Source: UBA4802 sp964509195
GTDB lineage: Bacteria > Spirochaetota > UBA4802 > UB4802
Assembly (NCBI GenBank): GCA_964509195.1
Contig: CAZDWJ010000001.1
Span: forward strand, 186,001 to 250,000
Direction: 5' to 3'
DNA length: 64,000 nt
In this document: piece by piece, positions 1 to 9,558 of the stretch
Layout of the letters: each line of letters opens with the position of its first letter
How positions within the stretch are numbered: the first letter of the stretch is position 1
Position numbers and translations under genes: made by a program
Notes under the pieces: model-generated
Told to the model about the DNA's origin: nothing
What the model saw: only the letters and a program-made list of their open reading frames with translations
Databases searched by the model: none

Positions 1-313
1 ATGCAACAACAGTATCTGTTACTGTAGCATCAGGCGCGTATCCTGTAATTTCATGTACTATAAACTGAATATATGAATTAAAAAGCACAGGATGTCCCAT
101 CTTTTCTCTTACCTGCCAGTGCCAGTCTGTACAAAAGCAATATCCCCATCCATACCAAATACCAAGTATAAACCATGAACATCCCGTTATTATCATTGTT
201 GCGCAATGGACTTTTCTGGTTTTAATTGATATCCAGCCAAAGATATTGAATACTGTGAATACTGAATGAAATACCAGAAAAAACACATCCAACACTTTAT
301 ACACAATCTGCAT
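1..313 (-). CDS. DUF2784 family membrane protein (partial, 3' end outside window)
   Basis: The reading frame is open from ATG at 313 to the left edge, about 104 residues, so the C-terminus is missing. Visible features are an N-terminal hydrophobic helix (residues about 5-30), then the run FNIFGWISIKTRKVH, a second hydrophobic stretch and the aromatic block GIWYGWGYCFCTDWHWQVRE. That aromatic block is what I recognise from DUF2784, a small integral membrane family of unknown function. An in-frame GTG at 328 is an alternative start; no strong ribosome site separates the two. It is divergent from the CoA-transferase gene at 479. Function is unknown; family assignment is by eye. Confidence 0.65.
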   Translation of the reverse strand, partial: MQIVYKVLDVFFLVFHSVFTVFNIFGWISIKTRKVHCATMIITGCSWFILGIWYGWGYCFCTDWHWQVREKMGHPVLFNSYIQFIVHEITGYAPDATVTDTVVA

Positions 314-478
314 ATGGAAATATCTCACTTATTAGCATAATCAAAATATTAATACAGTATTCAAATGCAACAAATAATAATTCCCAAATACCATTTTCAT
401 TTATATATTTCAAGTATAAAGTTCTTGCTATTGACCAGCTTTCATGTATTCAATGCATAGTGTCATAAGGAGTATTGT
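314..478. promoter_or_regulatory. Divergent intergenic region
   Basis: AT-rich spacer between the divergent DUF2784 and CoA-transferase genes; both promoters should lie here. An AAGGAG ribosome site sits at about 468-473 before the ATG at 479. No clear operator or hairpin is visible. Confidence 0.4.
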
Positions 479-1681
479 ATGCTATTATCAGGCACTATTG
501 TGATTGATATCACACAATTTATCTCAGGTTCTCGTTGTACTCAGATACTTGCCGATATAGGTGCTGAAGTTATCAAAGTAGAACCACCGCAAGGAGACAC
601 ACTTCGCCTTATTTTTAAATTGATGGCTGGTGCTGAACGCTGTTACTCTGTGTTCAACCGCAATAAATATGGAATAGCAGTTAACTGGCATGATCCCAGA
701 GGCTGTGCAATAATAAAAAAATTGGCTGCACACGCTGATGTATTTATCCACAATCTAATACCCGGTTCGCTTGAGCGTGCAGGTTTAGGGTATGAAGACA
801 TACGATCAATAAAACCCGATATTATATATGCTGCTATTTCCGGTTTTGGGACTACCGGCTTAAATCCAGAGCGTGCTGCCTTTGACATAATTGCTCAGGC
901 AACAGGAGGATTATTCTGGAATAATCAGGAAACATTTCTTTTACCTGATAATTACTGGAGTGACTTAGTCAGTGGAGCATATGCTGCCATTGCTATACTT
1001 CTGGCTATTATATACAGAATGCAAACTGGTAAAGGACAATTTATTGATATCTCCATGCAGGATATAATGTACTACAACAACTATCGGGCTATGATGGATA
1101 AAGCTCTTGAACCAATCTTCACTGAAGTTGAAAAAATTCTTGGAAGAAAACCAAAAGACATTCTTAATTCAAAAGACAGGATGCCCTTTTATGGTTTCTT
1201 CAAGTCAAAAAATGGCAAAGTTGCCATTGTGGCACTGACTCCCCGTCAATGGAAGGATTTAACTGAAATAATTGGCAAACCAGAGATGGCACAAGACCCA
1301 AAATTTGACAATATTATTGTACAGATAAAAAATCACAGAGAAGCCGTATCATTTATTGAACAGTGGACACAAACAAAAACATCTGAGGAAATTATTGAAA
1401 TATTTGAACAGAAAAAAATCCCCTGTGGCATAGCATATACAAGTTGGCAGGTTAATCACGATAGCAATTTGCAAATGCGAAGGATGTTCCAGAAAATAAA
1501 CCATCCTCAGTTTGGAGAAATAGACATACCCGGTTTCCCCTTCAAGTTTTCTGAATGTGTTCAAAGCATACGGATGCCCGCTCCTGCTCTTGGAGAACAC
1601 ACACGCTTTATTTTGGAGCAGAAGCTTGGTTATTCATCTCAAGAGGTTGATGAGTTATACAAGGATAAGGTAGTGGTGTGA
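479..1681 (+). CDS. CaiB/BaiF type III CoA-transferase
   Basis: A 400-residue protein, the usual length for type III CoA-transferases, which move CoA between acyl-CoA and a free carboxylic acid through an aspartyl-CoA thioester. The N-terminus (DITQFISGSRCTQILADIGAEVIKVE) and the block around residues 160-195, with SDLVSGAYAA and RMQTGKGQFIDISM, are family hallmarks. Asp162 is the likely catalytic aspartate. AAGGAG lies 6 bases before the ATG. It stands alone on the plus strand; the next gene (FAD/Fe-S oxidoreductase) converges on it with a 20-base gap. Two acyl-CoA synthetase genes further along show an acyl-CoA economy, but the substrate here cannot be told. Confidence 0.88.
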   Translation: MLLSGTIVIDITQFISGSRCTQILADIGAEVIKVEPPQGDTLRLIFKLMAGAERCYSVFNRNKYGIAVNWHDPRGCAIIKKLAAHADVFIHNLIPGSLERAGLGYEDIRSIKPDIIYAAISGFGTTGLNPERAAFDIIAQATGGLFWNNQETFLLPDNYWSDLVSGAYAAIAILLAIIYRMQTGKGQFIDISMQDIMYYNNYRAMMDKALEPIFTEVEKILGRKPKDILNSKDRMPFYGFFKSKNGKVAIVALTPRQWKDLTEIIGKPEMAQDPKFDNIIVQIKNHREAVSFIEQWTQTKTSEEIIEIFEQKKIPCGIAYTSWQVNHDSNLQMRRMFQKINHPQFGEIDIPGFPFKFSECVQSIRMPAPALGEHTRFILEQKLGYSSQEVDELYKDKVVV

Positions 1682-1701
1682 TATGTGTTAGCATCGTTCA
1701 A

Positions 1702-4700
1702 CTAATAAATATATCTATCAAAACCCTGTGTGCGTATTTCCTTAATAAACTCTTTTTTCCAGTGTTTGCCCAAACATTGTTCAGCTAAATATACCACCAA
1801 TGATTTGCCAGTGACTTTAACTGTGTCCTGAATCTTGCATAAACCCTGAAGACAGCTTGGGCACGTTGTAAGTACCATTACATTTTTCTTTTTCACACCT
1901 GTCCGTATATTGGTTTCCTTTCTTTCGCGCAGGCTATTGGATATATCAGGAGTAGATAGTGCTAATGTACCACCTTCACCACAGCAGTTGGGAATACTTA
2001 TTGGTTTTGCACTCAATAGTTTAGCAAATGTTTTCTGATATCCCATTAACTTCATAGGTGTGTGACATGGTTCATGGTAAATTAAGGTATCACTTATTGC
2101 CAGAGAGTATAAGTTTTCACGTGCAATAAATTCATTAATATCAATTAGTTTTGCACCTCTGAAGACATTCTCCAGCTGATAGTCGGACAACATCTCGTAG
2201 CAGGTACCACACGAAACAATAATATCTCCAATCTCCATGTACGAGAATGTATCAGCCATACGGTGGAAAATGACTCTATTTTCATTGGTTTTAATGCGTG
2301 CTTGGTCAAGCTTGCCATTGGCTTTCATTGGGTATCCGCAACATAAATACGTTGGCGGAATAATAACCCTTACACCAGCATTGTAGAGCAGTGCAATTGT
2401 TGCCATGCTTATTTCAGGGAACATTCGTTCAGAACCACAGCCCGGGAAATACACTACTGTTTTTACTACCGGTTTATTTTTATTCCTGAATACATAAAAT
2501 GTGTTGCTACTTTTTAACTTCACCTCATCACGAAGGGTTTTACTTCCTGATTTTGGTAGCCTGCCTTTGAGCATCATTGCAATGTAGGGAGCAACCAGAT
2601 GAAGTATATGCCAAAAAGGCTTAGCAGCATAGAATCCTAACCGCTGCATGCTGTATGCCCATTTCAGAAGAATAACCCTGAACACCTTATTTATATAGTA
2701 ACCTTTCTGCTTTAAGTAGAATAACGTAAATGATGTTACCGGTTTGAATGTCGATTTGCGCCTTTCTTCAAGGATAGAGCGTATATTCAATGTAATATTC
2801 CCAAAATCGATAGCAACCGGGCATGGTTTCTGGCAATTATGGCATATTGTACAATAATTAGATATCTCGCGCAAATTGTTAAAATGCTTAAAGCTCAGTG
2901 ATGTTGAGGTCTGGATATCATACAGTACCGCTTCCATAATAAGAGCTGTCGCCAGAATTTTATTGCGTGGGTTGTAGAAGACAACTCCATCAGGGTAATG
3001 TGTATTACATACTGATTTGCACTTGCCACACCGTATACATGTTGCAATAGAATTGAACACTGTCTCAAGGTCAGTTGCTTTTAAAATAAACGCTTCGCCT
3101 TCCAGAAGATTAAATGATGGTGTGTAGATAGTTTCTAGGTTAAAATTTCGAGTTAGCTTAAGTGGATTGAAAAGATCATCAGGGTCAGCAATTTTATTAT
3201 ATTCAGCAAATTTCTGAAGGGTTTCATCATCAATAAATCGAATTTTTGTGAGTCCTATGCCATGTTCACCGCTTACTACACCCCCCAACGCTACAGTCTG
3301 GCGCATCACTGTTGCTGCTGTTTCATCTGCATCCCGCATCATAAGGTAATCATTAGAATGGACCGGGATATTAACGTGGACATTGCCATCCCCTGCATGC
3401 ATATGGGTAGCAACTACAATGCGACGTTTCTTGGTAGTCTGTTTTACCTGTTGCACTTTTGTCAGTATGTCATCATACCCGTAAAAAAGCTTTTGTAGGG
3501 GTTCATCAACTTCTTTTGTAAAATCTATGCTCATCTCATTATTCTGAATGAGCTGAAAAACGGTGTTAACTCTTAACGCATACTCTGAATCATATTTGAA
3601 ATAATCTTTTGCTGGGGTATCAAGATTAGCAAGTATATCTGAGTAGCGTGATTGCATCGACAACAACTGCCCTAGGCCTGCCTGACAGCGTTCGGCACAA
3701 ACAGCATCTTCCTCAGTTGCAACTTTTTCCTTCAAATATTCAACAAGTGCACCAATAATCTGAATATTATTCTCCAGCTCCTTTTTTACATTCAATTTTT
3801 CAATAAAATCAGAAAAATCCTGTAACTTTTCAAGTGGGATAACAATGTCCTCATTGAGCTTAAACGCATTGGTGTGTTTGGCGATAGCACTTAAATTTTT
3901 TCTATCCTGCCAGAACTTTTCCCGTGTCTCTGCATCCTTTGCTATGATTCCTTCCGTGTTGAACTGTTTAACTTTTGCAACCAGTTCCACTGTAGCTTTT
4001 TCTAACCGTACTTCATCATCGCTTTCTATGTCAACCACCAGCACTGCTTTTGGAATTTCAGTTCTTACAGATTTGTTCTTATACTGAATTGCTTTGACAT
4101 ATTGCTCATCAAAGTGCTCAAGTGCTGTTAAAAACACAACAGGGTCATCTTCAAATGTTCTTACTATTTCAACAATAGCTTTTGAGGCATTGATCATATT
4201 ATTGCCAAAAAATTCAAAACATACTGAACGCGTATGTTTAAACGGCCTGTACAGTACAAACGTTGCACGTACAATAATGCCATCACATCCTTCCTTCTGT
4301 AAACCGGGCAGACCACCCAATGCCTTATTAGTAATATCCTTCCCAAGTCCTTTTTTACGAATATCAAGTCCCGACAGGGTTATGGTTTTTAGCAGTTTTT
4401 TGTTTTTTTCCACAGTAAAAACAACTTCATCGCCAGGCAAAATTTTTCTGTAGGGATGGTCAACTCTACGTACCGTAATTATTTCACCATTGTGGTCAAT
4501 TATATCAAACGATAGTATGTTGTCTATGCAGGTACCCCACATGACACACTTCTTGCCACCGGCATTCTCAGCAATATTGCCACCAATGGTACATGCCCAT
4601 GCTGAAGTAGGATCCGTTGCAAAGATATAATTCTGATGTTCACAATAATCTATTACATCTTCGGTTACTGCACCAGCATCAACAGTGATGGTTGGAATTT

Positions 4701-5412
4701 CTTTTCCATTGACAAACATTGTTTCAATGTTTCCAATACGGTTTAGCTTTTCAGTGTTGATTATCATTGTGTTGGGCAATAGCGGAATTGCCCCACCGGT
4801 AAGCCCCGTGCCACCTCCACGGGGAATAATAACAAGACGTAATTTCTTTGCAGCCTTTACCAGTTCCTGCACTTCTTGTACTGAATCTGGATATACCACA
4901 ACAATTGGGTATTCTACACGCCAGTCAGTTGCGTCAGTAACATGCGATGCACGGTGGAAAGGGCTGAAATGTATATTTCCCGATGCAGTGATATGTTTAA
5001 GCTTGTTAAAAATTTTATCCTGGAGTTTCTTTGTTTCTTTAAGTTTCTTGAAGAAGGATTCATCTAATTTTTCAATCTTTGCAATAAATTCAAGGACCTG
5101 TGGATCACCGTTGGCACCTTCTTTTACCGTTACAAGCCTTCTCTGATGGCGTTTATACAGGTTTTTAAGTTTGGCTGGATTTTCAATGATATCATATTGA
5201 ATGTAGGGGTTCCTGTCTATGATAAAAATATCACCAATATTTTCAAAAAGGAGCTTGGCGCTTCTACCTGTCCGCCGCTTTTCCCTTAGTGCCTGAACCA
5301 AATTCCACGTCTCCAGGTCAAAATACTTTAAGATGATCTCCCTGTCGGAAAATGATGTATAATTATAGGGTATTTCCCTGTACTTAAAATCCCGTTTAAA
5401 AATTTTATCCAT
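1702..5412 (-). CDS. Giant FAD-linked / Fe-S oxidoreductase with N-terminal DUF3683
   Basis: A 1236-residue fusion. Residues 10-75 (REIPYNYTSFSDREI...) are DUF3683-like. Residues about 160-470 form a GlcD/D-lactate-dehydrogenase type FAD-binding domain with PRGGGTGLTGGAIP (198-210) and a second FAD segment TIGGNIAENAGG. The C-terminal FAD-oxidase region has HMHAGDGNVHVNIP and SGEHGIGLTK. A ferredoxin-like part follows with CIRCGKCKSVC (about 785) and CTICHNCQKPCP (about 855). The end is a GlpC/heterodisulfide-reductase type region with CCG-like blocks (YFPGCGSERM, LCCGYPMKA, HEPCHTPM, NCCGEGG). This should oxidise a 2-hydroxy acid and pass electrons via two 4Fe-4S clusters to a quinone or other carrier; the substrate is unknown. 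AGGA lies 7 bases before the ATG. Such domains are often separate subunits; here all are in one chain. Confidence 0.88.
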   Translation of the reverse strand: MDKIFKRDFKYREIPYNYTSFSDREIILKYFDLETWNLVQALREKRRTGRSAKLLFENIGDIFIIDRNPYIQYDIIENPAKLKNLYKRHQRRLVTVKEGANGDPQVLEFIAKIEKLDESFFKKLKETKKLQDKIFNKLKHITASGNIHFSPFHRASHVTDATDWRVEYPIVVVYPDSVQEVQELVKAAKKLRLVIIPRGGGTGLTGGAIPLLPNTMIINTEKLNRIGNIETMFVNGKEIPTITVDAGAVTEDVIDYCEHQNYIFATDPTSAWACTIGGNIAENAGGKKCVMWGTCIDNILSFDIIDHNGEIITVRRVDHPYRKILPGDEVVFTVEKNKKLLKTITLSGLDIRKKGLGKDITNKALGGLPGLQKEGCDGIIVRATFVLYRPFKHTRSVCFEFFGNNMINASKAIVEIVRTFEDDPVVFLTALEHFDEQYVKAIQYKNKSVRTEIPKAVLVVDIESDDEVRLEKATVELVAKVKQFNTEGIIAKDAETREKFWQDRKNLSAIAKHTNAFKLNEDIVIPLEKLQDFSDFIEKLNVKKELENNIQIIGALVEYLKEKVATEEDAVCAERCQAGLGQLLSMQSRYSDILANLDTPAKDYFKYDSEYALRVNTVFQLIQNNEMSIDFTKEVDEPLQKLFYGYDDILTKVQQVKQTTKKRRIVVATHMHAGDGNVHVNIPVHSNDYLMMRDADETAATVMRQTVALGGVVSGEHGIGLTKIRFIDDETLQKFAEYNKIADPDDLFNPLKLTRNFNLETIYTPSFNLLEGEAFILKATDLETVFNSIATCIRCGKCKSVCNTHYPDGVVFYNPRNKILATALIMEAVLYDIQTSTSLSFKHFNNLREISNYCTICHNCQKPCPVAIDFGNITLNIRSILEERRKSTFKPVTSFTLFYLKQKGYYINKVFRVILLKWAYSMQRLGFYAAKPFWHILHLVAPYIAMMLKGRLPKSGSKTLRDEVKLKSSNTFYVFRNKNKPVVKTVVYFPGCGSERMFPEISMATIALLYNAGVRVIIPPTYLCCGYPMKANGKLDQARIKTNENRVIFHRMADTFSYMEIGDIIVSCGTCYEMLSDYQLENVFRGAKLIDINEFIARENLYSLAISDTLIYHEPCHTPMKLMGYQKTFAKLLSAKPISIPNCCGEGGTLALSTPDISNSLRERKETNIRTGVKKKNVMVLTTCPSCLQGLCKIQDTVKVTGKSLVVYLAEQCLGKHWKKEFIKEIRTQGFDRYIY

Positions 5413-5586
5413 TTATAATCCTGTCAAAAAAATTGTTTCAAAAATGTAATCAAGTATAATTATTATACCACATGTACTAAAAAATAGCAATCATGGTAAA
5501 TGAAGTAGAAAAAATTAGTACTAATTACATTGTACGACAGTTACCGGTCAATATCTTATTTAAAAAATTTTTATAAGGAGATAGCC

Positions 5587-6189
5587 ATGAAAGAAATTGA
5601 TGCCCGAGGTCTTGAATGCCCAAAACCGGTTTTGTTAACCAAAGCAGAAATTGAAAAGTCCAGTCCTGATAATCTTACAGTCATGGTAAGTAATGAAACA
5701 GCAGTTGGAAATGTAACAAGGTTTGCTGAAAACAGCGGGTATTCAGTCACAACAACAAAGCACGCAGATTACTTTACATTGCAATTAAATAAAAAAGGGA
5801 TAGCAGAACAACCACTACCATCCACACAATCAAAAGCCATGTATACTGTGAACGAAAATATTGTATTCTTTATCACTTCTAATGAATTTGGCCAGGGACA
5901 AAAAGAACTAGGAGAGCTTTTAATGAAATCATTCCTTAACACCATTAATGAAGCAAATATGTTGCCCACCACCTTAATTTTTGTAAATTCCGGTATATTT
6001 TTAACCACCGAAGGTTCCCCCGTAATACCAGCATTACAGGAAATTGAAAAAAAAGGTGTACAGATCATCAACTGCGGCACATGCCTTGATTTTTACAAAA
6101 GAAAAGAAAAATTACAGGTTGGCATTATATCCAATATGTATACCATTACTGAAACATTAATGAAAGCTACCAAGGTAATACGGTTTTAA
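5587..6189 (+). CDS. yedF: YedF-type sulfurtransferase-like selenium metabolism protein
   Basis: A 200-residue protein with an N-terminal TusA/SirA domain (ARGLECPKPVLLTKAEI, CPxP cysteine at residue 11) and a C-terminal DsrE-like domain carrying NCGTCLDFY (Cys163, Cys166). This fusion is the YedF family, which co-occurs with selenium-using genes and is thought to handle activated sulfur or selenium. The chosen ATG at 5587 follows AAGGAG at 5575-5580; an in-frame start 57 bases upstream has no ribosome site and precedes the conserved fold. It is divergent from the giant oxidoreductase and converges with ruvB, 7 bases away. No other selenium gene is in the window. Confidence 0.88.
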   Translation: MKEIDARGLECPKPVLLTKAEIEKSSPDNLTVMVSNETAVGNVTRFAENSGYSVTTTKHADYFTLQLNKKGIAEQPLPSTQSKAMYTVNENIVFFITSNEFGQGQKELGELLMKSFLNTINEANMLPTTLIFVNSGIFLTTEGSPVIPALQEIEKKGVQIINCGTCLDFYKRKEKLQVGIISNMYTITETLMKATKVIRF

Positions 6190-6196
6190 AATGCTA

Positions 6197-7237
6197 CTAA
6201 AACAAACTGGGGTCGTCAATTCCCTTATAGGGAAGTTGTAAATGTTCATACGCTAATCGTGCTGCTACTCTTCCGCGCGGAGTCCGTTTCAGCATACCTA
6301 TCTGCACCAGATACGGTTCATAAAAATCTTCAAGTGTGGTTATCTCTTCACCAATGGAGATAGCAATGGTTTTTATGCCTACAGGTCCACCATCATATTT
6401 ATCAATAATTGTGGACAATATTTTTCTGTCCATATCATCCAGTCCTAAAGCATCAATATGAAGCCTGTCTAACGCATACTGAGCTATCTCAAGGTCTATT
6501 GACCCTTTTTTCATAACTATCGCAAAATCAAGTACCCGTTTTACCAGCCTGTTCACGATCCTTGGAGTTCTGCGTGAGCGCCGTGCTATTTCCTGCGCAG
6601 CTATACCATCTATACTACATCCAATAATTTTCGCTGTTCGCCTGGCAATTGTTTCTAAATCCTCAATTTCATAATAATCTAACCTGAGCGGAATGCCAAA
6701 CCTGTCACGCAGTGCTGATGTCAACAGTCCGGTGCGGGTGGTTGCACCAATAAGGGTAAATGGTGCCAGCTGTAGCTTTATGCTTTTTGCACCAACACCC
6801 TGTCCTAAAATTATATCAATCTCACCATCCTCCATTGCACCATACAACAGTTCCTCAATAGTTGGTGAAAGCCTGTGAATCTCATCAATAAAAAGGACAT
6901 CCATTGGCTCTAGATTAGTTAGCATTGAGGCCATATCACCAGGCTTTTCAATTGCTGGGGCTGATGTTGCCTTGATGTTCACGCCTAACTCATTTGCAAC
7001 AATGAAGGCAAGTGTAGTTTTGCCAAGCCCCGGAGGTCCTGCAAGCAGAACATGGTCAAGAGGTTTTTTGCGCAGCTTAGCTGACTCAATAAAAATGCGG
7101 AGATTTTCGGTTAACGCTTTCTGACCAATAAATTCATTAAGATACTGTGGACGTAATTTTTTTTCAAAATCCTCTTCTTCTAATGATAAAGGAGAAATTA
7201 GGCTTTGAGGGTTATTGTTTTTTTCCTTTTTGTTCAT
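6197..7237 (-). CDS. ruvB: Holliday junction branch-migration helicase RuvB
   Basis: 346 residues, typical for RuvB, the AAA+ hexameric motor that drives branch migration with RuvA. Walker A GPPGLGKT is at 67-74, Walker B/DEIH at 117-121, sensor 1 and arginine-finger region GATTRTGLLTSALRDRFGI, and the C-terminal winged helix contains TPRGR. The first 20 residues are a low-complexity lead not conserved in the family. Its start overlaps the end of ptsN by 26 bases, so the two are likely cotranscribed and translationally coupled. ruvA and ruvC are not adjacent. Confidence 0.97.
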   Translation of the reverse strand: MNKKEKNNNPQSLISPLSLEEEDFEKKLRPQYLNEFIGQKALTENLRIFIESAKLRKKPLDHVLLAGPPGLGKTTLAFIVANELGVNIKATSAPAIEKPGDMASMLTNLEPMDVLFIDEIHRLSPTIEELLYGAMEDGEIDIILGQGVGAKSIKLQLAPFTLIGATTRTGLLTSALRDRFGIPLRLDYYEIEDLETIARRTAKIIGCSIDGIAAQEIARRSRRTPRIVNRLVKRVLDFAIVMKKGSIDLEIAQYALDRLHIDALGLDDMDRKILSTIIDKYDGGPVGIKTIAISIGEEITTLEDFYEPYLVQIGMLKRTPRGRVAARLAYEHLQLPYKGIDDPSLF

Positions 7238-7688
7238 ACTCTTTCAGAATCTTTAAAATATCCTGGGCATCTTTAGCACCGGAAAGTGCTTCGCGTAAAC
7301 TATCGTCACTCATAAGCTTGGCTATGTTTGCCAGAGTCTTGATGTGCTGGGAAATTTTGTCTTTAGGTACAATTAAAAGAATAGCTATGTGTACCGGCAT
7401 ATTGTCAATTGACTCAAAATTTATTCCTTTTTTGCTCAATGCCATTATCATCACAACATCATCCACATACGGACAACTGCAATGAGGTATCGCCACTCCC
7501 TTACCTATACCCGTACTCATTGATTTTTCACGTTCAAACAGTGTTTTTTTTATGGTATCACGGTATTCTGAATTTACAGCTTTATTTTTAATTGCTACAT
7601 CCAGCATGGATTCAATTAATTCCCATCTGTCTTTTACCGATGGGTTAAATAGTATTGTCTTTTTATTTAAATAGTCAGTTAAAACCAT
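7212..7688 (-). CDS. ptsN: PTS EIIA-Ntr-like regulatory protein
   Basis: Mannitol/fructose-class EIIA domain of about 158 residues. The phosphoacceptor is His69 in GKGVAIPHCSCPYV, followed by the family block NMPVHIAILLIVP. EIIA-Ntr receives phosphate from NPr and acts as a regulator rather than a sugar transporter; no PTS permease is nearby. I chose the ATG at 7688 (MVLTDYLN); a TTG at 7706 is also in frame, and GGA sits 5 bases before the ATG. The 3' end overlaps ruvB. Confidence 0.88.
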   Translation of the reverse strand: MVLTDYLNKKTILFNPSVKDRWELIESMLDVAIKNKAVNSEYRDTIKKTLFEREKSMSTGIGKGVAIPHCSCPYVDDVVMIMALSKKGINFESIDNMPVHIAILLIVPKDKISQHIKTLANIAKLMSDDSLREALSGAKDAQDILKILKEYEQKGKKQ

Positions 7689-7828
7689 AATTCCAATCAA
7701 TCCCAAAAAAATGAAAAACCTTATAATTACAACTAAAATACTATCCGTATAAGAATTTCGTCAAGTGTAATATTTTTTTGAGATTAGGATTATATATACA
7801 ACTTTTGAAACGTTGAGGGTGGTTTTAT

Positions 7829-8482
7829 TTACTGGATATTTTGTATATATTGAATTCCATGAAACACCATCATATAATGGAAAAAAGCACCAAGCAAAAT
7901 AAATCCATGAAAAATTTCATGAAAACCAACAAGCCCATTAATTTTTCTTGGCCATTTCATAAGATAGAAAAGTGCCCCAATAGTAAATGCGGCCCCTCCC
8001 AAAAAGAGATACCACAATGATTTTGAATCCATAAAATTAATGATATCCTTGATGACGATTATTGCCATCCATCCCATTGCTAAATAAACTGCTGTATACA
8101 CAATACGTGGTGTATTAAAAAAATAAACCTTAAATATAGTGCCCATTATAACCAGCACCCATTGAGCAACAATAATATATAATGCAGTGTTACTATCTAA
8201 GTAAATATAGCATACAGGAGTATATGTCCCTGCGATCATTATAAAAATCGCTATATGATCCAGCCTTCGCCATATTGAGTCCTCATTTTCTTGTTGTTTT
8301 AGTCCATGATAGAGTGTACTTGCCGTAAACAATGCAAGTACAGAAATTCCATATATTACCGATAGTAACTTCATAATTGGCGTACTGGGTGTAACAATTA
8401 GAACCAATAATCCCACAATTGCAATAATCACCCCTAAAACGTGTGAATAGAATGATATCAGTTCTGATCTGTTGACTGGCAT
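7829..8482 (-). CDS. Haemolysin III / YqfA-type seven-helix membrane protein
   Basis: 217 residues with about seven hydrophobic segments and the HlyIII/PAQR signature: STLYHGL near residue 58, RRLDHIAIFIMIAGTYTPV near residues 74-92, and a C-terminal HEIFHG. These conserved Ser, His and Asp residues bind metal in the PAQR superfamily. It is an inner-membrane protein whose role in most bacteria is unknown; the haemolysin name is historical. It is transcribed alone. Confidence 0.9.
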   Translation of the reverse strand: MPVNRSELISFYSHVLGVIIAIVGLLVLIVTPSTPIMKLLSVIYGISVLALFTASTLYHGLKQQENEDSIWRRLDHIAIFIMIAGTYTPVCYIYLDSNTALYIIVAQWVLVIMGTIFKVYFFNTPRIVYTAVYLAMGWMAIIVIKDIINFMDSKSLWYLFLGGAAFTIGALFYLMKWPRKINGLVGFHEIFHGFILLGAFFHYMMVFHGIQYIQNIQ

Positions 8483-8632
8483 TTTGAATCCTTTCTATAC
8501 ATTACAAAATATTTATATGTTTATATTATGACTGTAGGTTTATTTTTTTGGTTGCAAAATTTTCTATTTTTATTTAAATAAAAAAATATCCTTATCATAG
8601 TATACCTATTTTTTCAAAAGGATAAAGATAGT

Positions 8633-9094
8633 ATGCATACTAAAACTGTCAAAGATAGTACCATTACAATAGTACAGCAGATGACGCATCAGGATGCTAA
8701 TCTTGCCGGCAATGTCCACGGTGGTACTATCATGAAGCTTATTGATAATACAGGTGGCATCGTTGCCTCACGTCATGCAGGATCGCTTGTTGTTACAGCA
8801 TCAATCGACAGGTTGGATTTTCACAGCCCTGTACATGTTGGGGATCTTTTACGACTTAAAGCCAGTGTCAATTATGTTGGCACTACTTCAATGGAAGTTG
8901 GTGTGCGAGTTGAAGCAGAAAACTTCATTACCGGTCAAGTGCGTCACACCGCGTCAGCCTATCTTACCTACGTTGCTCTTGACGAACACGGAAAACCAAA
9001 AAAAGTTCCGCCCTTGCAGCCCGAAACTGAAGAAGAAAAGCGCCGCTACAATGAAGCTGAAATGCGAAGGAAAAAAAGATTGGGAATAAATTAA
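8633..9094 (+). CDS. Acyl-CoA thioesterase, YciA/BACH hotdog family
   Basis: 153 residues forming one hotdog domain. The signature NLAGNVHGGTIMKLIDNTGG (residues 23-42, with His29 and Asp38) and DRLDFHSPVHVGDLL are those of YciA/cytosolic acyl-CoA hydrolases, which cleave acyl-CoA to free acid and CoA. The tail (residues 125-153) is charged and typical of the family. AAGGATAAAG precedes the ATG. cutA follows after a 19-base gap, so they probably form one transcript ended by the hairpin at 9429. Confidence 0.92.
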   Translation: MHTKTVKDSTITIVQQMTHQDANLAGNVHGGTIMKLIDNTGGIVASRHAGSLVVTASIDRLDFHSPVHVGDLLRLKASVNYVGTTSMEVGVRVEAENFITGQVRHTASAYLTYVALDEHGKPKKVPPLQPETEEEKRRYNEAEMRRKKRLGIN

Positions 9095-9113
9095 TACTAC
9101 GGAGGATGTCATA

Positions 9114-9428
9114 ATGGAATACTGTGTTATTTTGTGCACGGTCCCTAATAAAGATGTTGCTCTGGAAATAGCCAACAATCTAGTTTTAAATAAATTGGCT
9201 GCGTGCGTTAATATTATTCCTGAAATTACCTCTGTGTATACCTGGAAAGGAGAAATCTGTAATGACCAGGAATTACTTTGCATCATCAAAACTAAAAAGG
9301 CACTCTATCTAGAGGTAGAGAAAGCAATTAAGAAACTACACCCTTACGAAGTAGCTGAAATTATAGCAGTACCCATTGGCAATGGATCAGCTGATTATTT
9401 ACAGTGGATAGATAATGTCACAAAATGA
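9114..9428 (+). CDS. cutA: Divalent-cation tolerance protein CutA
   Basis: 104 residues, the normal CutA length. Family blocks are CTVPNKDVALEIANNLVLNKLAACVNI shortened at each end, VYTWKGEI (41-48) and LHPYEVAEIIAVPI. CutA forms a compact trimer linked to copper and other metal tolerance; its biochemical role is unclear. GGAGG precedes the ATG at good spacing. It lies second in a likely operon with the thioesterase. Confidence 0.95.
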   Translation: MEYCVILCTVPNKDVALEIANNLVLNKLAACVNIIPEITSVYTWKGEICNDQELLCIIKTKKALYLEVEKAIKKLHPYEVAEIIAVPIGNGSADYLQWIDNVTK

Positions 9429-9459
9429 AAAATTCCGTACTTGTGGTACGGAATTTTAT
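9429..9459 (+). terminator. Hairpin terminator after cutA
   Basis: Perfect 12-bp stem AAAATTCCGTAC / GTACGGAATTTT at 9429-9440 and 9446-9457, with a 5-base loop. It begins at the cutA stop codon and ends in a short T run. Confidence 0.8.
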
Positions 9460-9558
9460 ATAGAAACGCATGGTGAGGTCATCACCTATGCGGTCATAGT
9501 TACTATATAGCACACATAACAATTCATTTCAAAAAAATTTATTTATATATTCTAATTA

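Noticed and set aside
4094..5146. Open frames on the plus strand inside the giant oxidoreductase
   Set aside because: They are the antisense of a clearly conserved coding sequence and show no protein pattern.
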